Shown here piece by piece: positions 21,979 to 37,477 of a stretch of 64,000 nucleotides of DNA; position 1 is the first letter of the stretch, and every line of letters starts with the position of its first letter. The notes beneath the pieces were generated by a model. That model was not told the origin of the DNA and made no database searches. It worked only from the letters and a program-made list of their open reading frames with translations. Origin of the DNA: Tausonia pullulans (lineage: Eukaryota > Basidiomycota > Tremellomycetes > Cystofilobasidiales > Mrakiaceae); NCBI GenBank assembly GCA_951802195.1, contig OX637620.1:124001-188000 (forward strand), given 5' to 3'. The position numbers and the translations under genes were made by a program.

Positions 21979-23953
21979 ATGCAGTCATCCTCGCACCCTC
22001 CTCCTCGCCCGGCGAAGCAGCCGGTCATCGTCATCGGCGCCGGCCTCTCTGGCCTCTCTGCGGCGACGTACCTTCAAGAGAAGGGCGTCGACGTGCTCAT
22101 CCTCGAAGGAAGGGATCGCATCGGAGGAAGAATCCATCGGGAAGCGGGTGTCGAGCTGGGCGCAAGGTGGGTCAATTGGCAAGCGAGGCTAACTTGCCTA
22201 GCTGTGCTCGCTTGAGCTGACTTGATCCGCACTGTTTGTCGCAATCATCTCCCACTCAGCTGGGTTCACACAATCATTGGGAACCCTATCGTTCTTCTTC
22301 TTAAATCGGAAGGCATCGTGAGAGCTGAAAGATACATCGCCTGCTCAGGTCGGACTCCCAACTGATCTGTGTACCTTCAGCCCCTAGTCGAGACACAGAA
22401 CGGAGGGATTCTGCTCCCATCTGGAGCATCTATCGAAGAGCCTCTTGCATCTGTATTGTTTCGAAACGTAGGTTTTCCTTTAAGAACATGACCTACTCGG
22501 CGTGCTTTTCCTAAACCTACTCTTCTTCTCTTTCTTTCTCGCGCGCCAGGTTTTTTCTGTATTCAAGCTGCGCGAATCAGCCCAGAACGCCGACCCACCT
22601 CCCTCCCCGACCGCTTCGCTAGCGACCTTCCTCGAGTCTTCCTCACCTCTCTTCGCCGACCTTCCCCTGTCGGAGCATGCCACCGCCCGCGCGCTCGCTT
22701 ATACGCTTGACGGCTGGACGGGTGCATCCTACGGCGACGTTTCCCTTCGGTGGTGGGGTTTTGAGCAGGATTTTGACGGCGAGGACCGTGAGGTGCACGG
22801 CGTTGGATATTCTGGCTGGCTCAAGAGGCTGGCAGATCGTTTTGTCGAGCAAGGCGGGAAGATTAAGCTCGGGGAAATTGTCCGGGAAGTGGCGGACGAC
22901 GACAAAGGTGCGTTCTCAGGCTTGCGATAGACACACGGGAAGGGTGCTGACGTTCAATCTGTCTTCCAGCCGAGACCATCACCGTCTCCACACAATCTTC
23001 CTCCTACGTCGCTGACTACACCGTCTGCACCATCCCTCTCGGCGTCCTCAAGCATAACCCCCCCTTCTTCTCGCCTCCACTCCCCGCTCGTCGTCGCGCT
23101 GCCATCGACCGCATTGGCTTTGGCCTTCTCGATAAGCTAGTTCTTTTTTACCGCGAACCGTTCTGGGCGACTATCGGCGGCCACCCTACCGATGGTTGGT
23201 TCATGCTTCTCCCGGACCTCGACGTGAACACGCCGGGCAACAGTGAAGAAGGCCATCGCGCCGTCGGCGTCAACGCCCATATGCTTCATGGAGATGAGGC
23301 CAAGGAGTTAGGTGCGAAGGCCGCTGTTGTCTTCTTCTGTGGGGCGGATGCGGGCGAGGAGCTCGAAGGCAAAACGGATGAAGAAGCGACAAAGTGGGGG
23401 CACTCGATGGTGCGACGCTCAATGGTCGGACATGAAGAGCTAGGTTCAAAGGGCGTTGAGGAGCCTGTCAAGAGTGTTGTGACGCGATGGAGGGCCGATC
23501 CGTTTTCTAGGGGATCGTATGCCTAGTCAGTCGCATTCTGTCGGGGAGGATTTTCCCAGTGGGGCCTACCTGACTTTTTCCTCCTCCCAGCATTCCACCA
23601 GCTCATGGGTCCAATGACTTGGCCCCAACAGAGATCCCAAGTCCAACAGACATCCTTGAGATGGCGCGTCCTCTCTACAATGGAAGGTGCCGCTTCGCGG
23701 GCGAGCACACAAGCGTTAATCGTCAGTCGCCAGTTCAATGTCCTCGCTGCATTGCAGTCGACCCTTACGCTCATACTCTCTATTTGCGAAATTCAGACTA
23801 TGCCTCGGCACACGCGGCTTGGATCTCAGGACAGAGGGAGGCTGCGAAAATTTGGGCCCTCCTAGAGGCGGATCGAGTGAGGCGTACATCATACGGAGTC
23901 CAGGAAAAACCTAATAACGCTGACGTTTGTGTTCTCCTCTCCAGAGCCCCTGA
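21979..23953 (+). CDS. Flavin amine oxidase, polyamine oxidase (FMS1-like)
   Basis: The N-terminus has the dinucleotide-binding fold [20 protein letters not shown], then [15 protein letters not shown] and, across an intron, [15 protein letters not shown], the flavin-site block of this family. Later come [53 protein letters not shown], and the C-terminal FAD block [18 protein letters not shown], joined by splicing to [17 protein letters not shown]. Taking the donor after LLEADR, the reading frame ends SP-stop at 23951-23953; without that splice it would run to 24053. Family role: oxidises spermine or N-acetylpolyamines, producing hydrogen peroxide. No signal peptide; it could be cytosolic or peroxisomal. 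Confidence 0.88.
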
Positions 23954-24302
23954 GCTTTCGTTTCGGCTGCTCAAGACAGGGCTCATGAGACCATGTTGGG
24001 GTAGGTCACCGGCCCCACGCGCGACCGTTTCAAGTTCCCTTTGTTCTTTCTGACCACCTCCCTTTTCTCATTAGAACCGCGCCGACAAGCTCTGTGCTAT
24101 GTGATATGATCTGAGCTGGGGAGGGTCTTTCTTGACTAGCTCTCTACCCTTCTCACGCCTCCCTTCTCAACGCCACGCCCCTCACCTTCTCTTCTCGCTT
24201 CCTCCCCCCTCTTTCTTCTTCAACCTTCACCTCGTCAACGCTCGATTGCCTTCTGTGCTCGTGCACTCTTCCCTCGCGTGTGAACGCCTCGCCCATCACA
24301 CA
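23954..24302. other. Intergenic: amine oxidase 3' flank and promoter of the next gene
   Basis: No gene supported. The right half is a C/T-rich leader typical of the window's promoters. Confidence 0.45.
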
Positions 24303-25119
24303 ATGCGACACCTCTATTATTGGTCAACGATTATCCCTTTCGCCCTTGTTCTCCTCGCTCTATCCCCTTCGGCCGCCTGCGCCTGCGCCTGTGCATCTCT
24401 CCTTCTCACCCGCCCGAGTACGCCTGCTGTTCTCGAGTGTGCTGAGACGGCGTTTTTTTCCAGCTCCCATCGACAGTCCTCACCCTCCTCTCCTTCTCAA
24501 ATCGTCCTCCCTCGTGATTCCTCGCGCTCGTATCTCACCCCTATCCTATCCCTTCACCGCCTCGGATGTCAAAGCTGTCGGGTGCGAGGCTTCCTGCCGA
24601 GTCTTCGTGGCGATGGACGAAGTGCGTCCGGGTCGATTACCTCCTCCCTACAGATTTCTGGTACCCAGGCTGATCGTTCATGGCCGTTCGTCTCAACCCG
24701 GCTGCAGATGTGCGGTTCGGCTTTCGCCGCCTCTTCGTGCAACATATGTTCCGTCCTCGGCTTGGATGCTTTTGTCGCCTGTGCCAATTGCTGGGTCGCC
24801 GCTCAGACAGATCGCCTCGTTGAGGCGGAGTATAAACGGGCTGGGAGTACGCTTGAGAGTGAGTCCCTTCCTGCCTTTGTTTATCTGGCGCCGGGAGCTG
24901 CGTTGTAACTTCAATCATCGATCAGGGCTAGGCGTTCTCTGCAGCTCGTACGGCCGCTCTACTTCCCCTTCCCTCACGCTCTCTGCGAAACGAGCACCAG
25001 TGCAGGCTGCTCCTGAGTCCACATCGGGTGGGGCGCAATGTGTCGAGAGTTTGATGCAACGAAGCAGCCTGGTAGGCGCGGCGTTGGTCATGACTCTCGT
25101 GACGGTCGCGTTGCTTTGA
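24303..25119 (+). CDS. Small secreted cysteine-containing protein, probably GPI-anchored; function unknown
   Basis: The start MRHLYYWSTIIPFALVLLAL continues into SPSAACACACAS, a clear signal peptide. Coding-like middle pieces are DVKAVGCEASCRVFVAMDE and, after an intron of about 88 nt, MCGSAFAASSCNICSVLGLD plus AFVACANCWVAAQTDRL, with regularly spaced Cys residues. After another intron (donor GTGAGT near 24859), the last exon reads LGVLCSSYGRSTSPSLTLSA, a Ser/Pro spacer, and ends in the hydrophobic tail SSLVGAALVMTLVTVALL, as GPI-anchor signals do. The CxxC-rich core resembles small secreted proteins common in basidiomycetes, but I cannot name a family. Exon 1's end and the first intron are uncertain. 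Confidence 0.6.
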
Positions 25120-25325
25120 ACACTCTAGATCTCTATTTAGCTTGTTAGTAGACTTGACTGGCTTGCGGCACCACGATTGCGTCTCTCTCGACTTGCTCTC
25201 TCTCCCTCTCTCTGTGCGCGCTCCATTCTCCCTCCATTAGTGCATGGTGAATCCGGACTCCCATCTTTGAGCGCATCGTGCTCAGCCTTTATGATGCTGA
25301 TCTTCCTTCAAAGTCATTAACGTCA

Positions 25326-28300
25326 TCATGGCGGCGAGATGAAAGGAGAAGAAATGGACTGATCAGCGGCGTTCTGGTGGCCGGGAAAGTCGTCAATCAT
25401 GAGTTAGTCATCCAGCTCCGACGAAAAAGAGCAAGAGGATGTTCAACGCACCTTGGGAGACAAGTCTGGCCTCTTCGACCCTCCTTCCCTTCCCCTCTCG
25501 CCATCGTCGTCTTCACCTTCACCAAGGACAAGCAACGATAGCTCCCCCGCCATCGCCTCAGCAGCAGCCGTCGCCGCACGGTCTCCTGTTGCCAACCACG
25601 ACTTGCTCCCACCGTTGCTGCCCTCCATCCACGCAGAGGCCGCCTTCGACTGCCCAAGCGGGCGCCTGGGCGGCTGAGGTGCCGCCGGGTATGCATCGTA
25701 CTTGAGCTCCACGTCGCCCCGCGGGCCAGGAGAAGAGAAGGAGGTGCTATCGTCGACTGTTCGGATGGAGGAGCGCGAACAGGAGGTTGATCCGGAGTGG
25801 TGGTGGTGGCGGGAGCGATTTAGAGGAGGAGCAAGGCTGCGATCAAGGGCTTCCAAGGCGAGAAGGATCGATGAGAGCTAGAGAACCGATATGGGGATCA
25901 GCTTGAGTGAGGATGCGGGAAGAGTAGGAAAACCACAAGTCTTACAGTTGAGCCTTCCTTCAATACAGCACGGAATCCCTCAGGTGAATTCGAGACGCGC
26001 TCCAACATTTCACACCGCTACATCAGAGCAAGAAGTCAGTCAGCTTCAGTCAATCGCAACATTGTAGGCCTCACCTTGCGGATATGCGTCCGAGAGCGCT
26101 TGCCAAGCTGTCGCACACTTGCAAGTACGGATTCCGGCGCCTTGCCACTGTCAGTCCGGGCTAAGACACCTGCGAGGGAGATGATCAAGGCCTCCTGGAC
26201 CGATGCTGCGTTGACAAAGGGTGAGCTGAGATCAAACCCTTGTCATGGTATTTCACTCACCGAGTGAGACTCCTTCAAGCACCCTCGTCAAAGTGATGGC
26301 CGCTGTGATCGGCTCAGGAGGACCAAGAGCCTCACAGGCGGATGCGGCGATGAGAAGAGCGAGGGTTGGAGACGCCGGCAAGGAGGTCGTCGTAGCTTCC
26401 AGGAGGGCTGCTGAGAGTGAAGTTCGGAACGTGGCGGTTCCTGGCAGCAAAACGCGATTCAGCGATCCTCGGTGTCAACTTGAAATCAGTAATGGGATGC
26501 GCGCTCACGGGAGCTGAGCCATTCGAGCACGCGTGCCACCGCGCGTTCTAGCACGATCGGCCCGTCCCATGCCTCCCCATGTTCTCGGTCTTTGCCCTTC
26601 GCTGCCAGAAGCTCGGCGGCCCCGAAGAGGCTTGTGAGAAGCTGTGCGGCCTCTTCTCCCTCTTCGGTTTGGTCGACCAGCACCTCGAAGACCTCAAGTC
26701 CGCGAATGACAGCGTGTTCGCGGTCTGTGGTGGACGCTGAGGGGAGGTAGGACATGATGCGATCGAGCTGGAGGCGAGGGAGGTCGACGGAGAGCTTTTG
26801 CAGGACGAGGATGGTCTATAGAGCGGATACGATCAGCGGGGAGATGACTTCATACGAATACTAGGAGAACGTGACCGCACCAATTTCCTGATGCCGGGGT
26901 CTCGACTGTCGAGGCCAGCCATGACGAGCCCCATGCTCTCCTCGCCGAGTCCCTCGCTCCATGCCGAGACGTCGAGGAGGAGGAGGCTCCTCAAGGCAAA
27001 GACGCGGCCGTCGGGCGTGTCCGCACGGAGCACCCTTCGTAAGGGCTCAAGGATGTCGCCGGCCTCGGCGGTCATGGAGGGGACAAAAGTGTCGGCCGAA
27101 TCGCCCAGGGTAGGAGCCAAGGCTGGAAGTAAACGATAGCACTCAAGTGCTATAGCTGAGGAAGGCAACACGGACGTTAGATGAAGAGACTCAGACCCTG
27201 TTGATGTGAACGAACCGTTTCCAGTATCACTCGCGCCCGCTAACTTGAGCACTCGATGCACCACGTTGCGGACCTCAGCCTTTTGACTGGTCAAGAATAT
27301 TTCAGAAGCCTCCCATATGTTTCTATCGAACCTGATTTACCTTGTGTCGAAGGAGGCCGCCATGGAGAACAGAACGCCGAGAAGGGCGAGCAACGTCGGG
27401 CTTTCCTCCTTAACAATAAAGTCTGGTTTGCTCCGAGGCGGTGCCACAGCTGGTTCAGTCGATCCGAGCTTGGAGCGAAACAGCCTGACGAGAGGATGGT
27501 ATGCGTCTGAGGGAGAGATCAGTTGATCTGCGACCTGGGTTGTAGCTTGTCAGCGATGAGGTCTCTCCCTTGAAGCGATAAGCGACCCTGGACAGACCAT
27601 ATCGCTCAAAGCTCGTACAGCCTGCAGCGCGACGCCGGGATCTTCGTCATCGAGCCGTTTCCAAATCTTTCTCTCGCGTAAGCCGATGAGGATATCTGGA
27701 TATGAGGAGGATAGCGCCCTGAGAGCCGCTAGAGAGAGCCGTTTGATCTCAGGACTGGCCGAGGAAGTCGCGTCGACACGTCTTCTCGTTAGCTTCGTTC
27801 TAGTCGACTAAGGTGGAAAAGACGAGGACAAACGACTTGTGGGAGACAAGATGGACGAGATGGGCCTGCACAGCTGGAGCGATGTCCCGTGAAGGCAAGG
27901 AGATGATGGCTTGGAGAGCAAGGACCATCGAGGGGACCTTGGACGATTGGAGATCCTGGAGTAGTCATCGGATGGTGAGCAAAATCCTCATGTCTTCATC
28001 TCTTCATCTCGGAGAAGCGAACCTTGAGGATGGTGTTGAACAGGAGTAGACACCGCTCGTCCGAAGGCGAAAGGTGGAGCCTCAGGTAGAGATAGCCTGG
28101 AAGGGATGACGCGTAGTTAGTCGGTTGTCGCGCGCCCTTCCGCGCCAGTAGACCAAATGTGCCGACCGAGAGCCAACATCACAACTCACCCAGAGCCCGA
28201 TACTGAAGCTTCTTGCCGCCCTCTGCTAGATTGAGAGCGTGCACGACAGCAAAGTCCGTCCCACCGGTCTCGTCCGGTCCAACCGATCCGCGGACTGTCG

Positions 28301-28563
28301 CGACGTGCATCAGACTCACAAGAGCCTCTCTCACGAAGGCCTGACCCAGAGAAGCTCAGTAAATACAGCATGCGAGACAGAGGGAGACATCCGAGGTGGG
28401 GACGCACATCGCTCGCGCCGCCCTTGCCGAGCTTCGCCCGGAGCCTGTCGATCTCGGCCTGACAGACGTGCTCGAGTTCGCTCGATGAGACGGCGTTCTC
28501 GACTCGCTGAACAAAGGCATAATGTGCTGGGGAGAGGGCGGATGAGGTGAGATACCCGCTCAT
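25326..28563 (-). CDS. Large adaptin subunit, AP-4 complex epsilon-like
   Basis: Start MSGYLTSSALSPAHYAFVQR is followed by a helical-repeat (HEAT/ARM) protein. The diagnostic adaptin trunk block is visible in successive exons: FVREALVSLMHVATVRG, VVHALNLAEGGKKLQYRALG, YLYLRLHLSPSDERCLLLFN, TILKDLQSSKVPSMVLALQA. This parallels the family pattern of KxLAYLALxLxLxxxxLLLINTIxKDLxSxNxxVxxxAL. Later exons give further repeats (HPLVRLFRSKLGS, IWEASEIFLTSQKAEVRNVV, VFALRSLLLLDVSAWSEGLG). The C-terminus is Ser/Pro-rich and ends SSPFISPP. I see no ear domain. Which adaptor (AP-1 gamma, AP-3 delta or AP-4 epsilon) is inferred from overall divergence. Role: vesicle coat adaptor at the trans-Golgi network. 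Confidence 0.65.
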
Positions 28564-28867
28564 GCAGGGAGGAAACCGGGTTGTGGTGAGTGTTGGGAAC
28601 GAGGGGGCAAGGGCGGGTTGAGAGTGGCCCCGGACGAGGCTGGTGGTTGGTCTCCTTGGCTTGATGGCTCCGTGCGCAAGTCCTTCAACCAGCAGAGCTG
28701 GCCTGATCTCGCTCTCTCCGTCTTCCGAGTCTGCCAGAGATAATTGAAATACACATGATTCATCTAGGTTCCGCGAGGAGGATCGACTTTTTGTTCTTAT
28801 GACTCCTCTCACAGCCCGCCAACGCGAGCGTTCAATCTCCCTCCCTCAGTAGAAGATCTTCGTCCAC
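28564..28867. other. Spacer between SERCA stop and adaptin start
   Basis: Both genes are on the minus strand, so this holds the adaptin promoter and the SERCA 3' end. The coding frame of the adaptin continues open for some way upstream of its first ATG, but without a better start. Confidence 0.45.
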
Positions 28868-33114
<4,247 letters not shown>

Positions 33115-33421
33115 GGCCTGCGAGTTGTGCGACGGTGTGGGCTTGGGTGGATGGTGGTTGGTCGAGGGACATCGAAGGTGTGCGCTGGCAATGGGGACAC
33201 GGCGTCGTCGGTCGCAGCCGGGCGGAGCCCCTGAAAGAGTGACAGAGACGGGGCCTCCAGGAACCGTTTGCTGTCTGACCATCACGTGGAACAGCAGAGC
33301 GAGAGACACAAGCACATGACATAGACCACTAGAGGGAGAGGAAGAGAGCGGCAAACATGGGAGAAGTAAAAGAGAAAAGAGGACACTGAGAAAACAAGGA
33401 GGAGGTCTGTAGGAAGGTGGA
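33115..33421. other. Spacer between MCM7 stop and SERCA start
   Basis: Contains SERCA's promoter on the minus strand and the MCM7 3' end. No gene is seen. Confidence 0.45.
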
Positions 33422-36400
33422 TCATTCGTCTCCGCCATCAATGAAGCGAAGCCGGGTGTTGTTCGCGACACGAGTGAGGACCCCGAGGCTCTCGTACTGA
33501 AGAAGGGTCAAGGTCAGCTAAAGTTCCAAAGCAAGGGGAGACAAGATAAGACATACCTCAAGGATGGTCTCCATAACCTGGGTTTCAGTGAAACCCTTAG
33601 CGAAGACACGGCTCCGGACATCGATCATGCTGAGCTCGCCGTCATTCTCCTCGTCCTCGCTGTCGGCAACGTGCCTTGCCCCGCGCCTGCCAGGACCACG
33701 GCCGAGCCCATCGCCCTTGCCCATGCCAGCAGCGGCGGCCATGTCGCGAATGATGCGATAGATCTTGGACGTGCTCGACTGGTCAGTGCCCTCCTTGCCT
33801 GTCGACGCCGACTCCGACAGTGACGCCTTGGAGACGTCCATGAGCCGGAGTGCCTCGTCGACGTCGGCAACGTTGACCTCGTCGGCAAGTCGGACGCGTG
33901 CGCACGCCTGCGCCAAACGGAGGACCGCGAGGAGGGTACGGGCCGACGTATATGTCGAGTACCGGTCTTCGAGCTCGTCCTCCTTCTGCTGCTGGCGGAG
34001 TCGGACGTAGGCCGAGACAATGTAGGCCGAGACCTCTTTGGGGACCGTCGGACGCTTCTGACGGGCGGCGGCGATGAAGTGCCTAGGAAAGGGAAAGCGC
34101 GATTCGTCAGCATGGTTGTGCGCTCCTTGCACAGGGTGGAGGACCCACCTCATGAGCTTGGGGTCGACGGGCTCGAAGTCGAGCTGGGGAGCGGTCGAGT
34201 ACATGTGAACGAAGGTGATGTGCTGAGCGAGCCGCTCATCGTCGTCGCGGGATGGCGTATCGAGAATGAGGAAAAGAACGTCGAAACGCGAGAGGAGTGC
34301 TGCAGGGAGGTTAATGTTCTCGACAGGCGAGATCTTGGGGTTGTACCGGCCGTAGAGCGGGTTAGCCGCCGCGAGAATGGATGTCCTGGCGTTGAGCGTT
34401 GTGGTGATGCCGGCTTTAGAGATGGATATCGTTTGCTGCTCCATAACTTCGTGGATCGCAGTCCGGTCCGACTCGTCCATCTTGTCGAACTCGTCGATGC
34501 AGCAGATGCCATTGTCGGCGAGGACGAGTGCTCCGCCCTCTGTAAAAAGGAGTCAGCCGTTTATCGTGCTAGCTCAACTGGGAGAAGTGACACTGACCGA
34601 GCACAAACTCGTCTGTAACTGGGTCGCGCATGACGGCCGCGGTGAGACCGACGCCAGAGGACCCCTTTCCAGTCGTATAAACGCCTCGCGGGGCAACCTT
34701 GGAAATGTACTTGAGCAATTGCGACTTGGCGACTCCCGGGTCTCCCATCAGGCAGATGTTGATGTCGCCACGAATCTTCATGCCGTCGCCGACGCCCTTG
34801 GTGACTCCGCCGATGAGGAGGAGAAGCAGGGCCTTTTTGACGTCCTCGTGGCCGTAGATCTCGGGGGCGATGCTGATGGCAAGAGGTCAGCGGGAGAAAA
34901 GAAAAAAGAGATGGCGAAAGAAGGACCTGCCTCAGGGCGAGCCTGTGGTATAGATTCTCCTCCTGCTGGAGGTTCTCGAGATCCGCCTTGATCTTGTCCG
35001 TCATCTCCATCTCATTATAGCTCTTTTTCATCTGCTTGACGTGCTGGGCCTCGAGGAATGTGTCCTGGAGGAGTCCCGCCCGGAGAGCGCGGATCCCAGT
35101 GTATGGCGTCGGGAGGAAGATGCCCGAGACATCGACGACGTCACCGGGGGAGACACTCCGCGTGAGGTTACCGTAGAGATGGATCGTCATGGTGCGGGGG
35201 ATATGACCGACGGGAACTTGGTCGGCCTGGATGTGAGTGAGCGGAGTCGGGGCATCCGTCAGTTGCAGAAGTATACTGTCGCCTCCCTCGTTTGCTCGTC
35301 GAACTCACCATCTCCTGAATCTTCATCTCCTGGAAGGGCAGGAACTTGCTCGCACGAGTCTGCATCTGCAAACTCCCCCGGACGCCGTTGATTCTGCAGT
35401 CGGCTGTTGGGCATTCGGCGAGCGGAAGGAAGGACCTCGAGAGGATCTCCTGGAAGCTCTCTTCTCCGCATGACTCGCACGAGTAGGCATTGACTTGGAT
35501 GTGCGGCTTGACGTCCGAGACGCGCGTTGTGATGCCGCGGACAGTGATGAGATGACCGAGCTGGGCTCCGCGAATGTCACGGACGGCGAGAGGCTCGAGG
35601 GCTCGCTGGGTGAGAGGTTTGATGTAGAGATTGCTGTGGGAGGTTGCTTGAGCTGGCGCGCACATCGGCATGCAATCCACCTTGAGCTCAGACTCACTAT
35701 CGTCGCGTCAGGGCGGGGGGAAACTTGTCGGTCTCTTCCCTACCAGCCTCCTCGTTCCGCTTCCGCCGTTGCTCCATGATGAGCTCCATCACGTCCTCCT
35801 TGTCCGTGACATCGATCGTCGGGGCGGGCATGAGGTCGTCTATGACCTCCGACATGAGGTCAATGTATCGCCGCGTGTTCCGGGTGATATTTTGCGTGAG
35901 CAAGTAAGGAGCATCCTCGAACTATCTCAGGGTATTGATCAGATCAGCTAACAACGATGTGAACCCGCTTGTGAATTTCGCGGGCGAGCATGATATAGAG
36001 AATGCGTGGCTGGATGAGACGCAGGACACAAGACGTACCGTCTTAATGTCGTCAAGCTCAATGATAATCTGCGACTGCTTTCGATTGGCGACTTGAGACT
36101 GAGGATGAATGGCGCAGCGTGACAGAGAGAAAGAGAGGGGGGAAGAACGCGTCAGTCGTCGCACGCGCTATAAGGGCGAAGGGCGGGCAGGCGGGTCGAG
36201 AGGAAGGCGAGGTGGCTGGTAGGTCGACTCGGCCCAACTCGACTCACCAAGATCCGCATGTACTTGAGTCGTTTCCGCTCCTCGGGAACACCATCATCCA
36301 AGTCGAGATCAAGATCGTCAAGCTCGGCGTCGAGCGCGTCCTCGGCATCCTCGTCAAAGTGGTCGTTGCCGTTCCGGGGCTGCTTGACGAACGTCGACAA

Positions 36401-36749
36401 GAAGCTCGTGAGAGTGTCTGATGATGGGGGCGTGCAGGATTTCAGGGTCAGCATAAGTTTAAGGAAGGAGATGAGATCGGGCAGACAAGGGGCGGCAGAT
36501 CAGCGACGTGAGATCACTATGGACGAGCTAGGCTGGTTGGCAGTCCCTCTGGTTGAACACGACACGCGTCGGGTCGTTGAGGAGCGCGCTTTCTCCAACC
36601 ACTTTCCCTGCAGTCGTCCTTTCCACGCCATCCCCAGCCTCGGCCAGCTCATTTCCGATAAGCGTGCGCTCACCCTTCTCTCCGGAGTAGTCGATACCCG
36701 TGTTGAAAACGGGCAGGGTGGGCGCCCCGGCAGGTATAGGTGCAGCCAT
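33422..36749 (-). CDS. MCM7: Replicative helicase subunit MCM7
   Basis: The N-terminal domain has the zinc finger ([12 protein letters not shown] ... ECPTADC) and the MCM7-typical [12 protein letters not shown] and [20 protein letters not shown]. The AAA+ core contains [20 protein letters not shown] (Walker A), [35 protein letters not shown] (Walker B), [20 protein letters not shown] and [20 protein letters not shown] (arginine finger). The winged-helix tail ends [12 protein letters not shown]7-specific signatures, such as FVHMYSTAP and [20 protein letters not shown], separate it from the other five paralogues. Role: Mcm2-7 ring at replication origins. The first exon encodes [20 protein letters not shown] and YSGEK, then an intron of about 240 nt leads to [13 protein letters not shown]; this 5' junction is the weakest part. 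Confidence 0.94.
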
Positions 36750-37477
36750 TGCGAACGCGGCCTAGGGAGGGGCAAGGGGGGAGAGGGGGTGGCGAGGTAG
36801 CGCAAGCTTGTCGAGGAGGAATAGACGACGATCTCCTGATCGAGGAGCTGACTTGGCTGGGGAGAGAGAGGGCTGAGCGAAGGGAGTGAGGTTCTTCGAG
36901 GCGGGCAAGAGGATGATGGTCGAGGTCAAGAGCGCGCTTCGACCAGCTAGCCTATTCGACCCTAGTTGCGTTGTCCCTCGCCTCTCGCTCAGCGCTACAC
37001 GAGTCATGAGCACAGCTTCGCGGCGGATAGTCAGCCTAAACGCGTAAATAAAAGTGAGAGAGAGGTTCCAGCCATTAAATCTAAACAGCTACAGCATGAT
37101 CGAGGGATGGGGATGCGAGTTAGGTCGAGAGAATGTGACCTAGAACTTCTCGCAACATGCCCGCCCGCAGGAAGGAAGCCAACGCGGGTGGCACGCGTCG
37201 TCTCCTTTCATCAGCGAACGACATGATGATCCAGAGTACCTTGCTCGCCACATGTCGAGCATGAAGTATAGAGGCTCTGGAGTCATTAAAGAAGCTTCGG
37301 AAGAGGAACACGTGAACGACGAGAAGACAGGGACAAAAAGGGCAACAGACTTGGGCAAAAGAGAAAGAGAACAGAGGCGGACGAAGTCGAACGAAATGGT
37401 ATGGAGACGGATGAGCAGGAAATAGACGACAGGTACATAGAGATATAAGCGAGCCAGTACGCATGATAGTCAGAGTC
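36750..37477. other. Intergenic between NDC80 stop and MCM7 start
   Basis: 728 bases with the MCM7 promoter (right part) and the NDC80 3' end (left part). The middle (37040-37110) is AT-rich. No gene is supported; an 84-codon minus-strand frame near 36762-37013 has no recognisable features. Confidence 0.5.
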
